Made by a program: the position numbers and the translations under genes. Below, in pieces: positions 24,061-32,589 of a stretch of 64,000 bases of DNA. The DNA is from Bacteroides sp. CAG:770. Lineage in GTDB: Bacteria; Bacteroidota; Bacteroidia; Bacteroidales; UBA932. The notes beneath the pieces are model-generated. The model saw nothing but the letters and a program-made list of their open reading frames with translations. It was not told the origin of the DNA and searched no databases. Location of the stretch: NCBI GenBank assembly GCA_000435075.1, contig FR890669.1, forward strand, positions 1 through 64,000, read 5' to 3'. The first letter of the stretch is position 1. Each line of letters starts with the position of its first letter.

Positions 24061-25068
24061 ATGAATACCACAATTATTAGCATATTGACAACAATCTCCA
24101 TTTCGTTCTCTGCGCTCAATGCCAGTGGACAGACATATCCTAGTAAAGATCTCCAGCTGCAGATGCAGAAAGAGGAGACCGCATTCTTGGCGAATATGAA
24201 ACCGGGATTGCAGCACACCCAGATGTTGGCTGTACGCGACGCCATGAAAGGAGACTATTCAGCATTGGAACAAATCCGCCAGAGCCGTAATCAGGCGCCT
24301 GTGCTGCCGGAAACTGTTGAATCCAAGTATGTTACGCCTGATCTCTGTCTCTTTTATCCTGTCAATGCTACTGAACGTAAACGTCCTTTGTTGCTTTATC
24401 TTCATGGCGGAGGATGGTGTTTCGGAAGCATAAACAGCTGTGCCCGCTTTTGTGCGGCATTGGCTGAAGCAGGAGACTGCTGTGTAGCTGCCCTGAACTA
24501 TCGTCTGGCGCCAAAATATCCGTTTCCAATGCCATTGAATGATTGCATGGATGCATTTGAATATTTGAAACAACATGCGGAAGAATGGGGATGCGATTCG
24601 TCGCGAATCTCTATCGGAGGCGACAGCGCAGGAGGAAACTTGGCTCTGGCTGCGTCAATGTCATTGACAGGCGTTCATAAGGTAATCCCAATTTACCCGG
24701 TGACAAAACTATTTACCGAGGTCACTTCGTCATGGAAGGAGTATGCTCAAGGCTATGGTGATGATGCGGAACTTCTGGAAGCATTTAATGAGGCATATTC
24801 TTCCGGTAATTCGCATAACCCACTGGTATCCGTAGGTTTGGCCAGTGATGAGACATTGACGGAACTCCCTCCTGTACTCATCATTTCTGCCGGACATGAT
24901 ATACTTTTCGACCAGACTGCAGAGTTTGCCCGAAGGCTTCAGCGCCTTGGACATCCTCTTTCATATCATGTGTTTCCGACAGCGACACATCTCTTTATCA
25001 CAGTCCCTGGCCAGCCAACTGCTTTTCATGAGTCCGTCAGGATTGTCTCCCGTTTCCTGAATGAATAA
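24061..25068 (+). CDS. HSL-family alpha/beta hydrolase (esterase)
   Basis: 335 residues. Signal peptide (to about ALNASGQ, residue 24) then a hormone-sensitive-lipase-like domain: HGGGW at 115-119 for the oxyanion hole, GDSAGGN with nucleophile S189, SAGHDILFDQ with the catalytic Asp and ATHLF with the catalytic His near the end. Probably a secreted or periplasmic esterase/deacetylase. The start at 24061 is supported by the signal peptide and by a TATCTTTG -7 box at 24007-24014; an earlier in-frame ATG at 24019 would lie at the transcription start. Divergent from the carboxylesterase. Confidence 0.9.
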   Translation: MNTTIISILTTISISFSALNASGQTYPSKDLQLQMQKEETAFLANMKPGLQHTQMLAVRDAMKGDYSALEQIRQSRNQAPVLPETVESKYVTPDLCLFYPVNATERKRPLLLYLHGGGWCFGSINSCARFCAALAEAGDCCVAALNYRLAPKYPFPMPLNDCMDAFEYLKQHAEEWGCDSSRISIGGDSAGGNLALAASMSLTGVHKVIPIYPVTKLFTEVTSSWKEYAQGYGDDAELLEAFNEAYSSGNSHNPLVSVGLASDETLTELPPVLIISAGHDILFDQTAEFARRLQRLGHPLSYHVFPTATHLFITVPGQPTAFHESVRIVSRFLNE

Positions 25069-25201
25069 AGTTTTCTAATAATATTCAATCGATATCTTGT
25101 GTATAGATTGTAATTGACTCATGTATGTGCTTTTTGATAAATTCTCATTATATTCGCAGAGTCAGAAGAAAAACAATATTTTAGCTCTGGCTGATAATGT
25201 T

Positions 25202-25426
25202 ATGGCGGATAATAAGAATCAAGATGTAGCATATTTTCTTTCATTTTGCATTGAACAATACAAAAATGAAAAGGGACTGAGTGGTTATGCGGCGATGGAA
25301 TTATTTTCGAGATACAATGTTTTGGATTATTTGGCAGAGCATTTCGATGTCCTGCATACGCAAAACAGCCGGTGGATTTTAGAAGATATAGATGAATTTA
25401 TTAGAACGAGACAGTCGAATGAGTAG
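25202..25426 (+). CDS. DUF3791 protein (putative antitoxin of a DUF3990 module)
   Basis: 74 residues if started at 25202 (an ATG at 25121 would give 101). It matches the short DUF3791 pattern: VAYFLSFCIEQYKNEKGLSG, a middle LFSRYNVLDYLAEHFDVLH and the ending ILEDIDEFI. Small helical protein. Overlaps the next gene by 8 bases (ATGAGTAG), so translation is coupled. Such proteins are recurrently paired with DUF3990, which led me to the toxin-antitoxin reading; the role as antitoxin is inference. A TATATTCG box at 25149-25156 favours the later start. Confidence 0.72.
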   Translation: MADNKNQDVAYFLSFCIEQYKNEKGLSGYAAMELFSRYNVLDYLAEHFDVLHTQNSRWILEDIDEFIRTRQSNE

Positions 25427-25910
25427 GATGATATTTCATGGTAGTTTGGAAAAGGTTGTGGCTCCTGAGATTAGGGAGTCAAATCGAACGCTTGACTATG
25501 GCAGCGGTTTTTATACCACGACCTCATACGAACAGGCGGAGGCCTGGGTTAAGCGAAAGATGGACGAGAAGAAAGTTCTGCGCGGATATGTATGCGAGTA
25601 TGAATTGGCAGAGGATGCGCTTCAAAATTTAAATGCTCTTGTGTTTGATGCTCCTACTGAGGAATGGGTGGATTTCGTAATGAAGAATCGCACACAGAAG
25701 AACTTTCACCACGAATATGATATAGTTTATGGACCTGTGGCCAATGACCGTGTTTATGCGGCATTTGCTTTATATGAAGGCGGCTTAATCGACAAGCAGA
25801 CTTTGATTGCTGAGCTTAAAGCATATAGGCTTGTTGATCAGTATCTTTTTCATACTGACAGGTCTCTTCTTTATGTCAGGTTTAAAGGAGCTTATGAGGT
25901 TACCTTATGA
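25419..25910 (+). CDS. DUF3990 protein (putative ADP-ribosyltransferase-like toxin)
   Basis: 163 residues. IFHGSLEKV near the N-terminus (H6), DYGSGFYTTTSYEQAEAW (Y and T/S in the second motif) and YDIVYGPVANDRVY (third motif) follow the H-Y-[E/D/Q] layout of ADP-ribosyltransferase-fold proteins, with which I recall DUF3990 being grouped. If active it would modify a cellular target using NAD+. Start at 25419 is chosen because it overlaps the upstream stop codon; an in-frame ATG at 25392 would overlap by 35 bases. Catalysis is unproven. Confidence 0.7.
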   Translation: MSRMIFHGSLEKVVAPEIRESNRTLDYGSGFYTTTSYEQAEAWVKRKMDEKKVLRGYVCEYELAEDALQNLNALVFDAPTEEWVDFVMKNRTQKNFHHEYDIVYGPVANDRVYAAFALYEGGLIDKQTLIAELKAYRLVDQYLFHTDRSLLYVRFKGAYEVTL

Positions 25911-26131
25911 ATATGAAAATTACACAGCAAAATGTTTATCTGCTTCTTCCCTCCAAATTAAGTTGGATGGCTGCCATGTTGGCTGAAGACAAAGGCATAA
26001 CTATCGTGGATGCCATGAAATTGTTGTATTCTTCAGATACATATTTGAGGTTGGAACAGGAATCCACTAAGTTATGGCATCTTGGTCCTGTTGCTCTATA
26101 TCATGATTTTCAGAAGGAGCATCAATCATAA
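25907..26131 (+). CDS. Small helical protein, third gene of the DUF3791/DUF3990 operon
   Basis: 74 residues overlapping the DUF3990 gene by 4 bases (ATGA). The pattern LSWMAAMLAEDKGITIVDAMKLLYSSDTYLRLEQESTKLW resembles the second small partner often found beside DUF3990; likely alpha-helical and possibly another antitoxin or chaperone component. Not otherwise recognised. The three overlapping genes form one unit between two unrelated housekeeping-type genes, an arrangement typical of an inserted accessory module. Confidence 0.62.
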   Translation: MNMKITQQNVYLLLPSKLSWMAAMLAEDKGITIVDAMKLLYSSDTYLRLEQESTKLWHLGPVALYHDFQKEHQS

Positions 26132-26174
26132 TCTGCTCAAATACAGCATATTTCGTGGAGATAGGAAAATGTGC

Positions 26175-26182
26175 TATCTTTG
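26175..26182 (+). promoter_or_regulatory. -7 box upstream of the AlaX-like gene
   Basis: TATCTTTG, 17 bases before the ATG at 26200. Its position decides that start over an earlier in-frame ATG at 26155. Confidence 0.6.
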
Positions 26183-26199
26183 GAAAAATAACACTTATC

Positions 26200-26664
26200 A
26201 TGGAAGAGCCAATTTTGAATTCACATAACAAAGCAGAATACGAGCCGGCGCACACGGCTGAGCATATACTTAACCGCACTATGGTCAACATGTTCGGGTG
26301 CCCGCGTTCCCGCAATGCCCACGTCGAGCGGAAGAAAAGCAAATGCGACTACATTCTCGAAACCTGTCCTACGGACGGGCAGGTTGCCGCAATCGAGGCA
26401 AAGGTCAATGAAATTATCAATGCTGCACTGCCGGTGACTATACGTTTCGTGTCGAAGGAAGAGGCCGCTGACATCGTCGATCTCAGCAAGTTGCCTGAAG
26501 ACGCATCGGAGACCCTCCGTATCGTAAGTATCGGGGACTATGATGATTGCGCCTGCATCGGAGCTCATGTGGCCAACACCTCTGAGATAGGGGAGTTCAA
26601 GATAATAAGTCATGATTTCAATGACGGAATCTGGCGTGTCCGCTGGAAAGTCATAGCTGAATAA
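26200..26664 (+). CDS. Alanyl-tRNA editing-domain protein (AlaX-like / tRNA_SAD)
   Basis: 154 residues equal to the second additional domain of Ala/Thr-tRNA synthetases standing alone. Zinc ligands are in HTAEH (H18, H22) and C119-IGA-H123. Family members hydrolyse mischarged aminoacyl-tRNA (for example Ser-tRNA-Ala). The set of residues is complete, so activity is plausible; which amino acid is edited is unknown. Confidence 0.85.
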   Translation: MEEPILNSHNKAEYEPAHTAEHILNRTMVNMFGCPRSRNAHVERKKSKCDYILETCPTDGQVAAIEAKVNEIINAALPVTIRFVSKEEAADIVDLSKLPEDASETLRIVSIGDYDDCACIGAHVANTSEIGEFKIISHDFNDGIWRVRWKVIAE

Positions 26665-26728
26665 TAGCGTAACAATCAGGTAATTGAAAAGTTTGTGTCA
26701 ATGTAACAGAAAAAATATTATATTCGCA

Positions 26729-26780
26729 TGTTAACAATACTGTTAAACACATGTGTTAATTTAAAAACTAAGTGTTAATA
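26729..26780. promoter_or_regulatory. Candidate operator cluster for the TetR regulator
   Basis: Four TGTTAA half-sites (at about 26729, 26741, 26755 and 26773), including the palindrome ACATGTGT, within 50 bases, directly downstream of a TATATTCG -7-like box and upstream of the TetR-type gene. Probable autoregulatory operator; the assignment rests on position. Confidence 0.4.
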
Positions 26781-26860
26781 CATGTATAATGCATTGAAGA
26801 TTAAAGAGTTATTCTAAATCTTCGGATAGGTGACCAGAAGATTTACTAAGAACAGGATAT

Positions 26861-27481
26861 ATGAAAATGAGAGAAAATACAGAGGCGGCGATTTTGGAAG
26901 CTGCCGACAGACTTTTCAAGGAAAATGGCTTCAAAGGTACGACAACTACATTGATAGCGGGGCAGGCAGGTGTTACACATGCCATGCTTCACTATTATTT
27001 CAGGACGAAGGAACAGATATTCATAAAAGTCCTGGACGGATATATAATGCAGATGCATGGAGAACTGAGATTGTCAATGTCTCCGGACAAAGGTATGATG
27101 GAGACTGTCTGTGAGGTCACGGCAAAACTCTTCGATTTCATGAAAACACATCAGGGAGAGCTGCGCCTGCTGCTTGAGATAGCTGAGACTCATCCGGAGT
27201 ACCTGAAGAAATATCGTGATGGTATAAGCGTGATGGTAGGACAGGCATTTTCACGACACGATGAAAGACTGAAAGAGGCTGTGTCTAAGGGACTTGTGGC
27301 ACCAGTGTCGATGGCGAACCTGATTCTGGAAATCATTATGGCAGATTACTCAGTATTTGCTTTGTTGCCGATGATACGCCTGGCATTGGGAAACGATCCG
27401 GAGAAGTTGTCCGCATTCCTCGAAGAACAGAGGGAGAATGCCGTGAGACGAGTAAGAGACTATCTCGCTGTCAGAAAATGA
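26861..27481 (+). CDS. TetR-family transcriptional regulator
   Basis: 206 residues. N-terminal helix-turn-helix typical of TetR: EAAILEAADRLFKENGFKGTTTTLIAGQAGVTHAMLHYYFRTKEQIF. The C-terminal ligand domain is helical and variable. First gene of a run of seven on the same strand with short gaps (25-140 bases) ending in two ABC-2 permeases, so it very likely represses this efflux operon until it binds an unknown ligand. Alternative start at 26867. Confidence 0.92.
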   Translation: MKMRENTEAAILEAADRLFKENGFKGTTTTLIAGQAGVTHAMLHYYFRTKEQIFIKVLDGYIMQMHGELRLSMSPDKGMMETVCEVTAKLFDFMKTHQGELRLLLEIAETHPEYLKKYRDGISVMVGQAFSRHDERLKEAVSKGLVAPVSMANLILEIIMADYSVFALLPMIRLALGNDPEKLSAFLEEQRENAVRRVRDYLAVRK

Positions 27482-27506
27482 AGAACTATATCTAAACACA
27501 TACATT

Positions 27507-28781
27507 ATGAAACCGATATTGAAAACTGTGTGCGTTTCGCTGGCTGCAATATTTGCCGGTAATGTCGCAAGTGCGCAGACTACTCTCGACGAGTGTATCG
27601 GATTTGCCTACGACAATTATCCTCAGATCCGGGAAATGTCACTTATTGAGACAACTAAGGACATTGACCTTAGAACTGCGGCTTTTGCCTGGCTTCCACA
27701 TCTGAACATTTCGGGCAAAGCGACATTGCAGTCTGAGGTCGTGGAGATGCCGATTGAAATACCTGGGATGGATATCAACATTCCGCATGACCAGTATGGC
27801 CTGACTGCAGAATTCACACAGCAGATTTGGGACGGCGGAACCAGCCATGGCCAAAGAGGATTGGCCGAGGCGGGAGCAGAGGTGAAAAGGACACAACTTG
27901 AGACCAATCTTTGGGCAATCAGATCGAAGGTTCAGAATATTTACCTCGGTATAATATTGATTGATAAGCAGATGAAGCTCAATGACCTCCTTAGGGAAAA
28001 CCTTGAGAGAAACGCTGAAGAAGTAAGGAGCCTTATCAATGGAGGTGTTGCTCTTCCTACGGACCTGGACCAGGTGAGTGTCAATATTTTAAGTTGTCTT
28101 CAGCAGCGTGCCTCACTTGAAGCCGACCGCAGGTCCTATGTGAAGTTGCTGGGCCTGATGACAGGACGTGACATGACAGGCGTTGAACTCGTAATTCCAC
28201 AGGAAGCCGTTGATTTCCAGGATGACGGAGGCCGTGATTTCGCGACTCGTCCGGAGATGGCTCTTTATTCGGCTCAGCTCAGACAAAATGAATTGCAACT
28301 CCGTCAGCTGAATACCCTCATTTCACCAAAACTGAATCTTAGTCTTCAAGGCGGTTACGGACGGCCCGGCATGAATATGCTTTCGGGAGATTTCTCGACT
28401 TATTTCGTGGCCGGAATTAAACTCCAGTGGAATATCGGTTCTCTCTATACTCGCAGCATGGACAAACGTAAGATAAAAGCTGACGAGCAGAAGATTGAAC
28501 TCACGAGAAAGACTTTTGTGCTCAATAACTCGATTGAGGCAGAGCAGAAGAACAATGCTATCGTGAAGGCCCGCGATGTGCTCGACCGCGATTCGGAGAT
28601 AATTGCACTCCGTCAGAGAATCCGCGAGGCCGGAGAAAACCAGTATCGCGAGGGAACGATAAAGATGAATGATTATTTGTCAATGCTGGATGAGGAGTAT
28701 AAGGCAAAGGCAAATGAGTCGATGCATGAAGTCCAGCTTATGATGGCTGTTTATGACATGAAGAATACCCTCGGAAAATAG
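27507..28781 (+). CDS. TolC-family outer-membrane efflux protein
   Basis: 424 residues with a signal peptide (cut after ASAQ). TolC/OEP repeats: TTLDECIGFAYDNYPQIREM at the start of the mature protein, long coiled-coil helices, and the outer-membrane beta strand around KLNLSLQGGYGRPG. It would form the trimeric outer-membrane channel for the HlyD-ABC components encoded next. Gap to the TetR gene 25 bases. Confidence 0.92.
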   Translation: MKPILKTVCVSLAAIFAGNVASAQTTLDECIGFAYDNYPQIREMSLIETTKDIDLRTAAFAWLPHLNISGKATLQSEVVEMPIEIPGMDINIPHDQYGLTAEFTQQIWDGGTSHGQRGLAEAGAEVKRTQLETNLWAIRSKVQNIYLGIILIDKQMKLNDLLRENLERNAEEVRSLINGGVALPTDLDQVSVNILSCLQQRASLEADRRSYVKLLGLMTGRDMTGVELVIPQEAVDFQDDGGRDFATRPEMALYSAQLRQNELQLRQLNTLISPKLNLSLQGGYGRPGMNMLSGDFSTYFVAGIKLQWNIGSLYTRSMDKRKIKADEQKIELTRKTFVLNNSIEAEQKNNAIVKARDVLDRDSEIIALRQRIREAGENQYREGTIKMNDYLSMLDEEYKAKANESMHEVQLMMAVYDMKNTLGK

Positions 28782-28849
28782 TCCGGCATTGACAGAATGA
28801 TCATGCAAAAAGACATTGGAATACAATAACATTGAAATTAATTTAAGTT

Positions 28850-29743
28850 ATGGTAAGATATGAAATGCTGGCAGCTGCGGCTGCTTTGTCAATATTGGCA
28901 GGCTGTCGGAATGACATTGATTTCGATGCTTGCGGACAGATTGATGCTGAACAGGTTACGGTTTCTGCGGAAGCAAGTGGAAGGATACTTTCTCTCAATG
29001 TCAGAGAGGGGGATATGCTCGATGCCGGTTACATGGTGGGTGCCGTGGATTCGGTGCAGACTGCACTTCAGATTCGCGAACTGGAGCAGAGGCGGGATGG
29101 TGCAAGGTCACGACTCATAGACATTGACCGCCAGCAGACTCCTCAGAAAGACCAGCTTGCTAGCCTTGAAAATGATTACAGACGTTATAGTTCGTTGTTG
29201 GCCAATAATGCTGCAACCCAGAAGCAGGTAGATGACCTGCGCAGCCAAATCGATATCCAGAAAAGTCAGATGGCCGCTCAGAAACAGACATGGGAGAGGA
29301 ACAACAGCTCGGTGCAGTCGGAAATATTGACTTATGAAATCCAGATTGCCGAGAAGAAAGACCAATTGGCTAAATGCCGTATCTGTGCGCCTGTTGCCGG
29401 TACTGTCTTGACCAAATATGCCAATGAAGGTGAGAGTGTTACAGTGGGCAAACCTCTGTTCAAACTCGCAAATCTCGCCGAAACATATGTGAGAGCATAC
29501 TTTACCACATCGCAGCTAGCGACTCTGAAACTGGGCGATGAACTTAAGGTCATTCCTGACGATGGAAGCGCAAGTCCAAAGGAATATACCGGCCGTGTGA
29601 TATGGATTTCTTCACATGCTGAGTTTACTCCTAAGGATATCCAGACGAGGGATGAACGTGCCGAACTTGTTTATGCCGTGAAGGTTGCGGTACCTAATGA
29701 CGGTGTTCTCAGACTTGGTATGTATGCTTATGTAAGAAAATAA
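28850..29743 (+). CDS. HlyD/MFP-family periplasmic adaptor
   Basis: 297 residues. N-terminal membrane anchor ending ILAGC (lipoprotein-like), then a biotinyl-lipoyl half motif VSAEASGRILSLNVREGDML, a coiled-coil hairpin (about 65-165, rich in Gln/Lys/Glu) and the second half CRICAPVAGTVLTKYANEGESV. It links the inner-membrane ABC permeases to the TolC protein. Layout resembles the YbhG adaptor of the YbhGFSR system. Confidence 0.9.
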   Translation: MVRYEMLAAAAALSILAGCRNDIDFDACGQIDAEQVTVSAEASGRILSLNVREGDMLDAGYMVGAVDSVQTALQIRELEQRRDGARSRLIDIDRQQTPQKDQLASLENDYRRYSSLLANNAATQKQVDDLRSQIDIQKSQMAAQKQTWERNNSSVQSEILTYEIQIAEKKDQLAKCRICAPVAGTVLTKYANEGESVTVGKPLFKLANLAETYVRAYFTTSQLATLKLGDELKVIPDDGSASPKEYTGRVIWISSHAEFTPKDIQTRDERAELVYAVKVAVPNDGVLRLGMYAYVRK

Positions 29744-29754
29744 ATTCGAAGGAC

Positions 29755-30660
29755 ATGGATGCGACGATTGTTGCCGATGACCTTTGTAAGTCATACAAAG
29801 AGGTTGCGGCCATTAAAGATATCTCCCTGAAAATCGACAAAGGTGAGATTTTCGGTCTGATCGGGCCTGACGGTGCTGGGAAGACCACACTCTTTCGTAT
29901 CCTTACGACATTGTCTCTCGCAGACAGCGGAACAGCAAGTGTATGTGGACTTGACGTGGTAAATGACTATGTCAGAATACGTTCCGAAATCGGATACATG
30001 CCGGGACACTTCTCTCTTTACCAGGATTTGAGTGTCGATGAGAACCTTCAGTTTTATGCGAGCATTTTCGGGATGGATACGAAATCCGGTTATGACAATA
30101 TCAAAGAAATATATTGCCAGCTCGAACCGTTCAGGAAAAGGCGGGCAGGTGCGCTGTCTGGCGGTATGAAGCAAAAACTGGCACTATGCTGCGCATTGGT
30201 CCACAAGCCTAAGGTCCTGTTCCTCGACGAGCCGACTACCGGCGTCGATGCGGTCAGTCGAAAAGAGTTCTGGTCAATGCTGAAGAGAATACGGGAAAGC
30301 GGGGTAAGTATTTTCGTCTCAACTCCTTATATGGATGAGGCGGCGCGTTGTGACAGGATTGCAATGATCTCTGAAGGTCATATTTTGGGAAGCGGTACCC
30401 CTGACAAGATCCGTGAGACATTCCCGGACAAACTTTATGCGGCAAGCGGCAGTGATATTTTCGGTATTCTTAAAGCCATCAGGGCGATAAAGGATGTTAA
30501 AGACTGTAATTCCTTCGGGTCTGTCTGTCATGTATCTGTGGGTGATGGCGGGCCTGATGCCGCGTATTTGGAAGGAGTTCTGAAACAGGCCGGATTTACG
30601 GACTGTAAAGTGGTCCAGATAGAGCCTGGCATAGAGGATTGCTTTATGCGGTTGTCATAA
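29755..30660 (+). CDS. ABC-2 transporter ATP-binding protein (first)
   Basis: 301 residues. Walker A GPDGAGKTT (37-45), signature LSGGMKQKL and Walker B VLFLDEPTTGVD are all intact. The last ~70 residues form a C-terminal extension of the DrrA/YbhF type. It energises the permeases encoded downstream together with the next gene; 12 bases after the adaptor gene. In YbhF the two nucleotide-binding domains are fused; here they are two genes. Confidence 0.93.
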   Translation: MDATIVADDLCKSYKEVAAIKDISLKIDKGEIFGLIGPDGAGKTTLFRILTTLSLADSGTASVCGLDVVNDYVRIRSEIGYMPGHFSLYQDLSVDENLQFYASIFGMDTKSGYDNIKEIYCQLEPFRKRRAGALSGGMKQKLALCCALVHKPKVLFLDEPTTGVDAVSRKEFWSMLKRIRESGVSIFVSTPYMDEAARCDRIAMISEGHILGSGTPDKIRETFPDKLYAASGSDIFGILKAIRAIKDVKDCNSFGSVCHVSVGDGGPDAAYLEGVLKQAGFTDCKVVQIEPGIEDCFMRLS

Positions 30661-30700
30661 GACATTGACCTAGTGGTTTTTACTTGGATTTTGAGCGGAG

Positions 30701-31450
30701 ATGAAAACAGATAACATTGACAAGAGCATTAGTGTCCGCGACCTTACGAAGAAATTCGGGGATTTCACGGCGGTGGATCACATCTCATTCGATGTGGCTA
30801 AAGGTGAAATTTTCGGATTCCTCGGGGCGAACGGTGCGGGCAAGACGACAGCTATGAGGATTCTATGCGGACTCAGTCTTCCGACATCAGGAGAGGGAAC
30901 TGTAGCCGGGTTCGATATCCGGACCAGGCAGGAGGAAATCAAGAAACATATCGGCTACATGAGCCAGAGGTTCACTTTGTATCCCGACCTGAAAGTCTGC
31001 GAGAATATCGAATTGTTCGGAGGGATATACGGCCTGAATGACAGGCAAATAGAAGAAAAGAGAAGGTCAATGCTGCAACGTCTTGGTCTTGAGCAGGTTT
31101 CCAATATGTACGTGAAGGAAATGCCTCTTGGATGGAAACAGAAACTCGCATTCAGTATAGCGATGATTCATGACCCGGAAATACTCTTTCTTGATGAACC
31201 GACAGGAGGAGTGGATCCTAAGACACGAAGAAATTTCTGGGATATGATCAATGAAGCGGCCGAGTCCGGGATTACTGTTTTCGTAACGACTCATTACATG
31301 GACGAGGCAGAGTATTGCGATAGAGTTTCCATTATGGTGGACGGACGTATTGAAGACCTTGACAGTCCTGTCGCATTGAAGAAAAAATATGGCGCCAAAG
31401 ATATGGACGGGGTGTTTGCACTTCTTGCCGGGCGCGCTGAAAGAGAATAG
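30701..31450 (+). CDS. ABC-2 transporter ATP-binding protein (second)
   Basis: 249 residues. Walker A GANGAGKTT and Walker B ILFLDEPTGGVD are intact, but the signature motif is degenerate (MPLGWKQKL in place of LSGGQ), so this subunit may form an asymmetric, partly non-hydrolysing site with the first ATPase. Three bases separate it from the permease gene. Confidence 0.92.
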   Translation: MKTDNIDKSISVRDLTKKFGDFTAVDHISFDVAKGEIFGFLGANGAGKTTAMRILCGLSLPTSGEGTVAGFDIRTRQEEIKKHIGYMSQRFTLYPDLKVCENIELFGGIYGLNDRQIEEKRRSMLQRLGLEQVSNMYVKEMPLGWKQKLAFSIAMIHDPEILFLDEPTGGVDPKTRRNFWDMINEAAESGITVFVTTHYMDEAEYCDRVSIMVDGRIEDLDSPVALKKKYGAKDMDGVFALLAGRAERE

Positions 31451-31453
31451 ATT

Positions 31454-32536
31454 ATGAAATCGATATTATCATTCATCCATAAAGAGTTCCTGCATATATT
31501 CAGGGATCCGAGGACAATGCTTATTGTGCTTGTGATGCCAATCGTGCAGATACTTCTCTTTGGTTTCGCCATCAGCACTGAAGTCCGAGATGCCGTTGTC
31601 GATATTGTGGGAGACCCGGGCGATGCGACTATCCGTGAGATTGCCCCGAAGCTTGAACACAATACCAGCCTGAGTCTGGGCCGGTACTTGGATACTCCTG
31701 CGCTGGCTGAAGATCGTCTGAAGAAAAGAAAATCCAAGGCTGCCATCATATTTGAACAGGAATATGACAGGGAAAGGGGTTCAGATGAGGGTGCGTCTGT
31801 CAGTGTGATTTGTGACGGCGCAGATCCGAACACTGCCCAGATGGTCGGCAATTATGTGAAGTCCGTTTTACTGGAAGGACATTCGGTTTCGCTGCCGAGT
31901 CCGTCTGTGAAACTGGTCTATAATCCGTCGATGAACTCCTCATACAATTTCGTTCCCGGTGTCATGGGCCTGATTCTCATGCTGATATGCTCCATGATGA
32001 CGGCCGTTTCCATTGTACGTGAAAAAGAATTCGGTACTATGGAACTGGTCCTTGTGTCACCTGTCCGTCCGGCCTGGATTATAATCAGTAAACTCATTCC
32101 ATACCTGGTTATCTCCATTTTCAATTACATCACTATCCTGCTGCTTTCCAGATTTGTGATGAGGGTGCCGATGAATGGAAGTTTTGCCATCCTTTCCCTT
32201 GCATCATTGATCTTTGTGGGTACATCACTTGGACTTGGGCTGCTGATTTCGACGATTGCATCCACCCAACAGACAGCCTTGCTGATCTGCGGAATGGGAC
32301 TTACAATGCCGACCATGATGTTTGCAGGAATAATCTTTCCGTGTGAGAGCATGCCGTTTGCCCTGCAGCTTCTGTCCGACATCATACCTGCCAAATGGTA
32401 CATTATAATTGCCAAGAAAATCATGATTCAAGGTGCTGGATTCATGTCGATTGCCCCTGAAATGCTTGTTCTGACATTGATGATGGTTTTCCTTTTGTGG
32501 GTGAGTGTCAAGAAGTTCCAGACGCGTTTGAAATAG
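31454..32536 (+). CDS. ABC-2 type permease (first)
   Basis: 360 residues. N-terminal HKEFLHIFRDPRTMLIVLVMPIVQILLFGFAIST is the YbhS/YbhR pattern: one membrane helix, a ~140-residue periplasmic domain, then five helices with the ABC-2 motif REKEFGTMELVLVSPVRPAWIIISKLIPY. Together with the second permease it forms the membrane channel, probably exporting a drug, dye or lipid-like compound. Confidence 0.92.
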   Translation: MKSILSFIHKEFLHIFRDPRTMLIVLVMPIVQILLFGFAISTEVRDAVVDIVGDPGDATIREIAPKLEHNTSLSLGRYLDTPALAEDRLKKRKSKAAIIFEQEYDRERGSDEGASVSVICDGADPNTAQMVGNYVKSVLLEGHSVSLPSPSVKLVYNPSMNSSYNFVPGVMGLILMLICSMMTAVSIVREKEFGTMELVLVSPVRPAWIIISKLIPYLVISIFNYITILLLSRFVMRVPMNGSFAILSLASLIFVGTSLGLGLLISTIASTQQTALLICGMGLTMPTMMFAGIIFPCESMPFALQLLSDIIPAKWYIIIAKKIMIQGAGFMSIAPEMLVLTLMMVFLLWVSVKKFQTRLK

Positions 32537-32551
32537 TGTTGGTTATTGATG

Positions 32552-32580
32552 CGAGTTTCGAGCTTGCGAAACTTGAGTTA
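32552..32580 (+). repeat. Dispersed intergenic hairpin motif, copy 2
   Basis: GTTTCG-AGCTTG-CGAAAC hairpin followed by TTGAGTTA, between the two permease genes. Confidence 0.4.
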
Positions 32581-32589
32581 TAAAATGAA

